Part shown: in pieces, positions 6,557 to 11,739 of the stretch | Layout: the number at the start of each line of letters is the position of its first letter | Position numbering within the stretch: the stretch's first letter is position 1 | DNA from: Herminiimonas sp. | Lineage (GTDB): Bacteria > Pseudomonadota > Gammaproteobacteria > Burkholderiales > Burkholderiaceae | Direction of reading: 5' to 3' | Assembly: GCA_014377155.1 (NCBI GenBank) | Contig: JACMQD010000111.1 | Location: 1-11,739, forward strand | Length of the DNA stretch: 11,739 nucleotides | The notes under the pieces: model-generated | What the model was told of the DNA's origin: nothing | The model's database searches: none | The model's input: the letters and a program-made list of their open reading frames with translations, nothing else | Position numbers and translations under genes: made by a program

Positions 6557-6607
6557 TTACTTCAGTGCGACAACGTTGTGGCTGAATTACTTCAGTACGA
6601 CGAACTT
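6557..6607 (-). repeat. Direct repeat of the livK 3' end
   Basis: The last 21 bases of livK, including the stop (6587-6607), are repeated at 6557-6577 with 17 of 21 identical positions and an offset of exactly 30 bases. In the livK frame the genuine end reads KFVVLK-stop. The downstream copy, after the stop, reads FSHNVVALK-stop. The second copy looks like the tail of another livK-type gene or of an older, longer livK. Confidence 0.7.
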
Positions 6608-7744
6608 GCCGCCCTTGGCGATATTGACGATGGCGTCCTGGTCGGCATCGAAGCCGACTTCCTTGCCGTCTTTCGATGGCGCGCGGCGGAAAGCAAACTT
6701 GCCAGTCGCGCCGTCGAACTTGACAGCAGGCAGGGCGTCACGCAAGGCCTGACGATCCTTGTCGAGCGTGCCTGTCAACTTCACGCCTTTGAGCGCTTCG
6801 GCGACGATGTAGATGCCGTCATAGGCTTGCGCGGCGAACTGGTCGGGATCGGTGTTGAACTTGGCCTTGTAGGCGGCGATGAAGGCTTTGTTGGCCGGGG
6901 CCTGATTTTCAGCCGACCATGGGCTGCCCATGACGGTGTTGTCGGCGCCGTCCTTGGCGATCTCGAACAGCTTTGGCGAGTTGAAGCCGTTGCCGCCGAT
7001 GAATGGCTGCTTCATGCCCAGCGCACGGGTTTGCAAGATGATGTTGGCGGCTTCTTCGGCCAGGCAGGAACAGACGATGGCGTCAGGATTGCCGGCCTTG
7101 ATCTTGGTCAGCTGGGCCTTGAAATCGACGTCGCCCTTGGCGTAGGTCTCGGTGCTGGTAACCGGAATTTTCTGGGCATCGAGCGTGGCCTTGAAGACAT
7201 CGTAGCCGCTCTTGGTGAACGCGTCGTCGTTACCGTAGACCACGGCGACCTTCTTGATGCCGAAATGTTTGACGGCGGCGCGGGTGGTCACCGGCAGTAC
7301 GTCGGCTTCCATGACCGAGTTGCGGAAAGTATGCGGGCCCATCGCGGTGATGCCGTCGGCGGTGTTGCTGGTGCCAAAAACCACGACCTTGGCGGCGTTG
7401 GCGATCGGGTCGGCGGCAAAGGCGGAATTGGACAGTGTCGGTCCGAACAGGATGTGTACCTTGTCCTGGAAAATGAGTTTTTTGAAGACGGTAATGGCTT
7501 CTTCTTTCTTGCCCTGCTCGTCTTCCACGATGAGCACGAACTTGTTGCCGTTGACGCCACCCTTGGCATTGATTTCTTCGGTGGCCAGCGTCAGGCCGTT
7601 CTTGATGGCGACGCCGTACTTGGCAGCCGGGCCGGTCAGTGCTTCAGCGGCACCGACCTTGATGTCGGCGGCCAGTGCGGTGCTGGCAAGGCCGGCACTC
7701 ATGACCAGCAACGGTAACTGCTTGAATAATTTCGTGATCTGCAT
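6587..7744 (-). CDS. livK: Branched-chain amino-acid ABC transporter, periplasmic binding protein LivK
   Basis: Captures the substrate in the periplasm and delivers it to LivH-LivM. It has 385 residues with a clean signal peptide (positive LFKQ, hydrophobic PLLVMSAGLAS, cleavage probably after ALA at residue 25). The mature start ADIKVGAAEALTGPAAKYG is typical of the Leu/Ile/Val-binding type I periplasmic fold, as are EINAKGGVNG and the repeated alpha/beta pattern. A CSC pair near residue 228 may form a disulfide. The substrate cannot be read from sequence; related proteins bind leucine, isoleucine and valine, but also amides, urea or aromatic acids. The ATG is supported by AAAGGAG seven bases upstream. 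It is the first gene of livKHMGF and is followed by a hairpin that probably limits transcription of the rest. Confidence 0.95.
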   Translation of the reverse strand: MQITKLFKQLPLLVMSAGLASTALAADIKVGAAEALTGPAAKYGVAIKNGLTLATEEINAKGGVNGNKFVLIVEDEQGKKEEAITVFKKLIFQDKVHILFGPTLSNSAFAADPIANAAKVVVFGTSNTADGITAMGPHTFRNSVMEADVLPVTTRAAVKHFGIKKVAVVYGNDDAFTKSGYDVFKATLDAQKIPVTSTETYAKGDVDFKAQLTKIKAGNPDAIVCSCLAEEAANIILQTRALGMKQPFIGGNGFNSPKLFEIAKDGADNTVMGSPWSAENQAPANKAFIAAYKAKFNTDPDQFAAQAYDGIYIVAEALKGVKLTGTLDKDRQALRDALPAVKFDGATGKFAFRRAPSKDGKEVGFDADQDAIVNIAKGGKFVVLK

Positions 7745-7875
7745 GAAGCGCTCCTTTGAGTATATGTCGACGGTACCGCATGGAAGAACGAGCGTTGGCT
7801 ACCAGCGACCCATCGGAATGGTGTAGCGCGCCGGCGCACAATTTTTATGGTGTTTCTTCCACCGAAATGCGTGCC

Positions 7876-7904
7876 ATTTTTACCCTCCAGGGCAAAAACG
7901 GCAA
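7876..7904 (-). promoter_or_regulatory. Candidate livK promoter with a dyad in its spacer
   Basis: The minus strand has TTGCCG (7899-7904), 16 bases, then TAAAAA (7877-7882), each four of six matches to the -35 and -10 consensus. Between and across them runs a dyad, TTTTTgCCCTggAGGGtAAAAA (7877-7898, one mismatch). A repressor or activator bound there would cover the promoter. The leader to the livK ATG would be about 125 bases. Seen directly: the dyad. Inferred: promoter function. Confidence 0.35.
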
Positions 7905-7938
7905 CTGCGTATCATAACGTATTTCTTTTCGCACACTG

Positions 7939-7969
7939 CCGGATAAAAATCCGGATTCGGCATCGAATC
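7939..7969 (-). terminator. Hairpins at the end of argH, possible terminator
   Basis: On the minus strand GATTCG-ATGC-CGAATC overlaps the argH stop codon and is followed after four bases by TTTTT. A second perfect stem, CCGGAT-TTTT-ATCCGG (7939-7954), overlaps it, so the two cannot form together fully. The first arrangement is a modest intrinsic terminator. The second has its T-run in the loop and no tail. Confidence 0.45.
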
Positions 7970-9362
7970 AGGCCAGTTGCGCCCGGATTCTTGCAATTGC
8001 CTTGCGCACCTGCTGCGGGGCGGTGCCGCCGATGTGATTGCGGGCCGCGACCGAGCCTTCCAGCGTCAGTACCTCGAAGATATCCTGCTCGATCAGCGTC
8101 GAAAACACCTGCATGTCGGCCAGCGACATCTCGCTCAGATCGCAGCCGCGGTCGACGCACTGCCGTACCGCATGGGCCACGGCTTCATGGGCATCGCGAA
8201 ATGGCAGGCCTTTTTTGACCAGATAATCGGCCAGGTCGGTGGCAGTGGCGTAGCCCTGCAAGGCGGCAGCGCGCATCGCCTCGGGCTTGACGGTGATGCC
8301 GCCAGCCATATCGGCGAAGATGCGCAGCGTGTCGGTGACTGTGTCGACGGTATCGAACAGCGGTTCCTTGTCTTCCTGGTTGTCTTTGTTGTAGGCCAGC
8401 GGCTGGCCTTTCATCAGGGTCAGCAGCGCGATCAGGTGGCCATTGACGCGGCCGGTCTTGCCGCGCGCCAGTTCCGGCACGTCGGGATTTTTCTTTTGCG
8501 GCATGATCGACGAGCCGGTGCAAAAACGGTCGGCGATATCGATGAAGCCGACCCGCGGGCTCATCCAGATCACCAGTTCTTCGGACATGCGCGAGATGTG
8601 GGTCATTACCAGCGCGGCGGCGGCACAGAATTCGATGGCGAAATCGCGATCCGACACCGCATCGAGCGAGTTGTGGCAGACGTCGTCGAACTGCAGTGTC
8701 TTGGCCACCCGTTCGCGGTCGATCGGAAAGGTGGTGCCAGCCAGAGCAGCGGCGCCCAGCGGCAGGCGATTGACGCGCTTGCGGCAATCGGCCATACGCT
8801 CGGTATCGCGGCCGAACATCTCGACATAGGCCAGCATGTGGTGGCCAAAGGTGATCGGCTGCGCCACCTGCATGTGAGTGAAACCCGGCAGAATGGTATC
8901 GGCATGCTGCTCGGCCAGGTCCAGCAGGGCGATGCGCAAATCACGTAACAGGCCACTGATGTCGTCGATCGCCGCACGCAAGTACAGGCGGATATCGGTG
9001 GCGACCTGGTCGTTGCGCGAGCGGCCGGTATGCAGGCGCTTGCCGGCGTCGCCGACCAGCTCGGTCAAGCGTTTTTCGATATTCAGGTGGACGTCTTCCA
9101 GGTCAAGCAGCCATTCGAAGGTGCCGGCGGCGATCTCGCCCTGGATCTGCGCCATGCCACGCCGGATGTCGGCGTGATCGTCGCGGCTGATAATACCTTG
9201 CTCGGCCAGCATGTCGGCATGCGCCAGCGACCCCTGGATATCGAACTCGGCCAGGCGCTTGTCAAAGAAGACCGAGGCGGTGTAACGTTTGACCAGGTCC
9301 GAGACCGGTTCGGAAAAGCGGGCCGACCAGGCCTCGGCTTTTTTGGAAAATTGTGCAGTCAT
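7968..9362 (-). CDS. argH: Argininosuccinate lyase ArgH
   Basis: Cytoplasmic enzyme of the last arginine-biosynthesis step; it splits argininosuccinate into arginine and fumarate as a homotetramer. The 464 residues from the ATG at 9362 are the normal length. Fumarase/aspartase superfamily blocks are intact: [10 protein letters not shown] (111-120), [15 protein letters not shown] (161-175), and the signature loop [13 protein letters not shown] (282-294), which carries the catalytic serine. [16 protein letters not shown] follows at 318-333. The frame stays open 12 codons upstream to 9398, but those residues ([10 protein letters not shown]) lie over the promoter and are not family-like. The ribosome-binding site is weak (GGGAA). 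It is divergent from the algZ-type kinase, an arrangement related to the argH-algZ-algR linkage of Pseudomonas. Confidence 0.97.
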   Translation of the reverse strand: MTAQFSKKAEAWSARFSEPVSDLVKRYTASVFFDKRLAEFDIQGSLAHADMLAEQGIISRDDHADIRRGMAQIQGEIAAGTFEWLLDLEDVHLNIEKRLTELVGDAGKRLHTGRSRNDQVATDIRLYLRAAIDDISGLLRDLRIALLDLAEQHADTILPGFTHMQVAQPITFGHHMLAYVEMFGRDTERMADCRKRVNRLPLGAAALAGTTFPIDRERVAKTLQFDDVCHNSLDAVSDRDFAIEFCAAAALVMTHISRMSEELVIWMSPRVGFIDIADRFCTGSSIMPQKKNPDVPELARGKTGRVNGHLIALLTLMKGQPLAYNKDNQEDKEPLFDTVDTVTDTLRIFADMAGGITVKPEAMRAAALQGYATATDLADYLVKKGLPFRDAHEAVAHAVRQCVDRGCDLSEMSLADMQVFSTLIEQDIFEVLTLEGSVAARNHIGGTAPQQVRKAIARIRAQLA

Positions 9363-9386
9363 GATGGGTTCCCGTGAATTAAGCGA

Positions 9387-9417
9387 ATTATAAAACAAGC
9401 AGCCAAGGTATCCTCAA
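9387..9417 (-). promoter_or_regulatory. Likely argH promoter
   Basis: The minus strand has a perfect TATAAT (9387-9392), with TTGAGG (9412-9417) 19 bases upstream, a somewhat long spacer. Transcription would start about 18-20 bases before the argH ATG. The 80-base divergent gap must also hold the promoter of the kinase gene; on the plus strand TATAAA at 9389-9394 overlaps the same bases but has no good -35 partner. Confidence 0.5.
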
Positions 9418-9442
9418 CAAACCTGAGCAAATCCGATCCCCC

Positions 9443-10501
9443 ATGCAGCCATCCCTTGTCCCGACCCGCACGCCGATCGAAATCGTCATCCCGGATTGTT
9501 GCAATATCGGCGTGATTTTCCGCACGCTGCTGGCGGTCAACGGCGCCGTGTTGGTCGCGGTGTTGTTGCGCACGGCCGGGTTTCGGCCCGGTTTGCTGGC
9601 ATTCGTCGAATCGTCGGTGCTGGTCGAACTGGTGTGCATGACCTCCTTGTGCGTGCTGTGCGGCCTGCGCGGTGTCATTCGCACCATTCCGCTGTGGGGC
9701 CAGCGGCTCGCATGCGGCCTCGTGCCGGCGGCGATCACGGCCTTGATCCTGCGGTTTTTGCTGACCAGCGATTTGTATCTTAATAATTTCAACCGCACCG
9801 CCGAAATCGAGGCGATGCTGCTGGCGGCCCTGTTCGGACTGGTGCTGCAGCATTATTTCGAATTGCGCACCCGTGCCTTTTCGCCGGCACTGGCCGAAGC
9901 GCGCCTGCAGGCGCTGCAGGCGCGCATCCGGCCGCATTTTCTGTTCAACAGCCTCAATGCAGTGCTGTCGCTGATCCGCACCGAACCACGCCGCGCCGAG
10001 ACGACGCTGGAAGACCTGGCCGACCTGTTCCGGGTACTGATGCGCGACGCGCGCGATATCACTACGCTCGACGAAGAAGTCCGGCTGTGCAAGCAGTACC
10101 TGTCGATCGAAAAGATTCGCCTGGGCGAGCGTTTGCAGGTCGAATGGCAAATGAACGGTATCGACGAGGACGTCTTACGCAAGGCGCAGATTCCGTCGCT
10201 GTTGCTGCAGCCGCTGCTCGAAAACGCCGTGCATTACGGCGTCGAGCCGGTGCGCGAACCGGTGCTGATCCAGATTCGACTGGCGCGAACGATCGACCGT
10301 ATCGAAATCGTTGTTATCAATCCCGTTATCGAACGGGTCAGCCGTGACAGACCGGCCTACCACGGCAACAACATGGCGCTGGCCAATATCCGCGAACGGC
10401 TGGCGCTGCTGCATGATGTCGAGGCGGCTTTGTCGATTACCCAAGCGCGTGGGATGTTCGAGGTTCGGCTGCATTTTCCGTATGTGAAGGGCGCCCGTTG
10501 A
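9443..10501 (+). CDS. algZ: AlgZ/FimS-type membrane sensor histidine kinase
   Basis: Sensor of a LytTR-type two-component system, 352 residues. The N-terminus carries the AlgZ-like IPDCCNIGV block and four membrane helices (about 23-43, 53-75, 86-107, 122-138). Next comes the His_kinase domain with ARIRPHFLFNSLNAV, whose His165 is the expected phosphorylation site, then the ATP-binding part with QPLLENAVHYGVEP (Asn261, N-box). Instead of a glycine-rich G-box the protein has HGNNMALANIRERL (308-320), the divergent form seen in AlgZ relatives, so nucleotide binding may be unconventional. AlgZ proteins control twitching motility and exopolysaccharide genes with AlgR in Pseudomonas; a similar role here is inference. 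The ATG at 9443 has no strong ribosome-binding site. The partner regulator lies 361 bases downstream. Confidence 0.9.
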   Translation: MQPSLVPTRTPIEIVIPDCCNIGVIFRTLLAVNGAVLVAVLLRTAGFRPGLLAFVESSVLVELVCMTSLCVLCGLRGVIRTIPLWGQRLACGLVPAAITALILRFLLTSDLYLNNFNRTAEIEAMLLAALFGLVLQHYFELRTRAFSPALAEARLQALQARIRPHFLFNSLNAVLSLIRTEPRRAETTLEDLADLFRVLMRDARDITTLDEEVRLCKQYLSIEKIRLGERLQVEWQMNGIDEDVLRKAQIPSLLLQPLLENAVHYGVEPVREPVLIQIRLARTIDRIEIVVINPVIERVSRDRPAYHGNNMALANIRERLALLHDVEAALSITQARGMFEVRLHFPYVKGAR

Positions 10502-10779
10502 TGCAGCCGCTGCACGCCGGGATCGGTACAATGTCTACGCCCCGAACATACTTGAGCCGCATGCCTTCTGATGCTCCACACGGATTTCGCCCTGACCTGC
10601 ACCGCTGGCGACAGCTCGTCACCGCGGTGTGGCTGGCGGCGTTCATTGCAGGCGCACCGGTGGCCGCTGCGCCTGCGCATGGCTGGCGGCTTTTCGAGAT
10701 CGGCTTCGACGGCGCCGATCTGTTCCGGCGATCAGGCCAATCCGGTGGTGTGTCGGGTCGAGGCTTCAGCGCCGTCTAG
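10501..10779 (+). CDS. Doubtful small ORF between algZ and algR
   Basis: The frame of 92 codons starts at an ATG that overlaps the algZ stop by one base (TGATG), which would allow coupled translation. Alternative starts are ATG 10531 and ATG 10561. From 10561 the product has a fair signal-peptide pattern: basic HRWRQ, hydrophobic LVTAVWLAAFIAG, then AAAPAHG. The remaining 30 or so residues match nothing I know. In the +1 frame, the last 30 codons up to 10810 (from around ICSGDQANPVVCRVEAS) read more naturally, so the ORF may be a frameshifted small exported protein, or not a gene at all. Together with the flanking non-coding bases it fills the 361-base gap between kinase and regulator. Confidence 0.3.
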   Translation: MQPLHAGIGTMSTPRTYLSRMPSDAPHGFRPDLHRWRQLVTAVWLAAFIAGAPVAAAPAHGWRLFEIGFDGADLFRRSGQSGGVSGRGFSAV

Positions 10780-10862
10780 TCCGATAGACATCTACGCTTT
10801 CGCTCTTTAAGCTGATACGCTACTAGCGAAACGCGACAACGCCGGATGGGAGCAGCCTTGTA

Positions 10863-11645
10863 ATGACGCCAAGAATATTTATTGTCGATGACGAAGCGCC
10901 AGCCCGCAGCAGGCTGACGACGCTGCTCGCCGATATCGCCCTCGAGTGTCCGCATGTTCTGGTAGGCGAAGCCGACGATCCGCAGCGCGCGCTCGATGCG
11001 ATTGCCGCCACGCGTGCGGATATCGTGCTGCTAGACGTGCAGATGCCGGGCATGACGGGGATTGAATTAGCGGCGCATCTGGCGGGATTGGCCAGCGGCG
11101 CGCCAGCGGTCATTTTTGTCACGGCTTACGATGAATATGCGCTCAAGGCTTTCGAGGTTCATGCGCTGGATTATTTGCTCAAACCGGTGCGGGCAGCGCG
11201 CCTGGCCGACGCCATCCGTCGTGTGGATGCGCTGCGCGTGCTGGCGCAGACGCAGGGTCCGGCGATCGCTGCGGCGCAGACCTGCCGCCGCCATTTTTCG
11301 GTTCAGGAACGTGGCCGGTTGTTGCTGGTGCCGGTTGCCGACGTGCTTTACCTCAAGGCCGAACACAAGTACGTGACCCTGCGCACCCGGACACGCGACT
11401 ATCTGATCGAGGCGTCGCTGCACTCGCTCGAAGAAGAACTTGCCGCGACTTTCGTGCGCGTACATCGCAATGCGCTGGTAGCGCGTGACGCAATTATCGG
11501 GGTCGAACGAGGCTCGCATGGCGTCGATGCCGATCCCGATGCCGACAAAGCGCAGGATACCTGGCAGATCATTTTGCGTGATACCGATGACCGGGTGCCG
11601 GTGTCGCGCCGCCAGTGGGCGCTGGTGAAGTCACTGATACGTTAA
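10863..11645 (+). CDS. algR: AlgR-type LytTR response regulator
   Basis: DNA-binding response regulator, 260 residues, partner of the kinase upstream. Receiver domain at about 1-120: acidic pair Asp9-Asp10, phosphoacceptor Asp58 in VLLDVQMPGM, Thr in FVTAYDEYALKAF, and the conserved Lys in DYLLKPV. LytTR DNA-binding domain at about 145-258: VADVLYLKAEHKYVTLRT, then FVRVHRNALVARDAIIG and VPVSRRQWALVKSLIR. LytTR regulators bind pairs of short direct repeats in promoters and usually activate. The ATG follows GGGAG at 10 bases, a long but usable spacing. The segment GSHGVDADPDADKAQD (about 220-235) is an acidic insert compared with shorter family members. The end of the gene is overlapped by a minus-strand gene remnant. 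Confidence 0.93.
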   Translation: MTPRIFIVDDEAPARSRLTTLLADIALECPHVLVGEADDPQRALDAIAATRADIVLLDVQMPGMTGIELAAHLAGLASGAPAVIFVTAYDEYALKAFEVHALDYLLKPVRAARLADAIRRVDALRVLAQTQGPAIAAAQTCRRHFSVQERGRLLLVPVADVLYLKAEHKYVTLRTRTRDYLIEASLHSLEEELAATFVRVHRNALVARDAIIGVERGSHGVDADPDADKAQDTWQIILRDTDDRVPVSRRQWALVKSLIR

Positions 11646-11735
11646 ATTTATGGTCGCGAAAGCCTGTCGCATCGATTCAATGGCGTCGGCGGTCGTGATC
11701 AGGTCTGCTACCTGGTCGTTGGTGATGAGCTTCAT
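11631..11735 (-). pseudogene. N-terminal stub resembling ornithine cyclodeaminase/mu-crystallin family
   Basis: The minus strand from ATG 11735 reads MKLITNDQVADLIT then TADAIESMRQAFATIN and stops at TGA after 34 codons, inside the last codons of algR. The spacing M-x-x-I/L, V-x-x-L, A-I-x-x-M-x-x-A-F is that of the first helices of ornithine cyclodeaminase, alanine dehydrogenase and mu-crystallin proteins, which are normally about 310-340 residues. The NAD-binding and catalytic parts cannot follow, because algR occupies that DNA. I take it as a 5' remnant left by a deletion that joined it to the 3' end of algR. The window ends four bases upstream of the ATG, so it could instead be the last codons of a longer minus-strand gene. 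Confidence 0.5.
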
Positions 11736-11739
11736 GAAC

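Noticed and set aside
6338..7717. Long plus-strand open frame of 459 codons opposite livK.
   Set aside because: It is the antisense of livK and the spacer, rich in Gly, Asp and Val as expected from reversed high-GC codons; livK has the family motifs, signal peptide and ribosome-binding site.
7860..7880. TGGCAC on the minus strand upstream of livK, resembling the -24 part of a sigma-54 promoter.
   Set aside because: The required GC-containing -12 element is absent at the proper spacing (the sequence there reads TCGG), so a nitrogen-regulated sigma-54 promoter is not supported.
7977..8948. Plus-strand open frame of 323 codons opposite argH.
   Set aside because: Shadow of argH produced by high third-position GC; no family features.
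9363..9398. N-terminal extension of argH by 12 codons to 9398.
   Set aside because: It would cover the TATAAT promoter element and is not like the ArgH N-terminus; the ATG at 9362 gives the usual length.
9359..10150. Minus-strand open frame of 263 codons opposite algZ, very rich in Gln, Arg and His.
   Set aside because: Composition is typical of an antisense shadow; the sense strand encodes a full kinase with all boxes.

Overview
This is an 11.7-kb piece of a moderately GC-rich chromosome that fits a betaproteobacterium of the order Burkholderiales, most likely Oxalobacteraceae-like. That placement is inferred from the beta-type outer-membrane phospholipase fragment, the flavour of the liv proteins and the argH/algZ/algR linkage; it was not tested by any search.

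Left part (1-3121), accessory in character. The window opens on the last 27 codons of an unidentified plus-strand ORF. About 30 bases after its stop lies a TG...CA-type end that cuts into a minus-strand pldA (outer-membrane phospholipase A). The pldA reading frame is normal through the conserved SSPFRETNYQPE block and then stops, so its catalytic residues are gone. I read this as a mobile-element insertion whose other end lies outside the window. Upstream of pldA, in the same direction, is a roughly 506-codon gene I cannot assign; it has no signal peptide or membrane segment and is the main unexplained coding region here. A gene-poor stretch of about 480 bases with several short dyads follows. 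Then comes a small plus-strand membrane protein of about 105 residues, which converges on the next operon.

Middle (3122-7744). A complete branched-chain (or related) amino-acid ABC transporter lies on the minus strand in the order livK-livH-livM-livG-livF. Binding protein, two permeases and two ATPases are all intact, and the last four genes are tightly coupled (3-nt gap, 1-nt overlap, 4-nt overlap). A hairpin followed by a T-rich tract sits between livK and livH and would explain higher expression of livK than of the membrane components. A strong bipartite intrinsic terminator closes the operon after livF. Just past livK there is a second, degenerate copy of the last 21 bases of livK.

Right part (7968-11739). 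argH (argininosuccinate lyase) is on the minus strand and divergent from a plus-strand pair: an AlgZ/FimS-type membrane histidine kinase and an AlgR-type LytTR response regulator. The argH/algZ/algR linkage is known from Pseudomonas, where hemC follows. Here kinase and regulator are separated by about 360 bases that hold one poorly supported small ORF. The 3' end of the regulator is overlapped on the minus strand by a 34-codon stub that looks like the N-terminus of an ornithine cyclodeaminase/mu-crystallin family protein, probably a gene remnant.

No tRNA, rRNA, CRISPR array or complete insertion sequence is visible. I did not find a clearly new multi-gene system. The best candidates for novelty are the unassigned protein next to the broken pldA, and the small gene-remnant and repeat scars around livK and algR.
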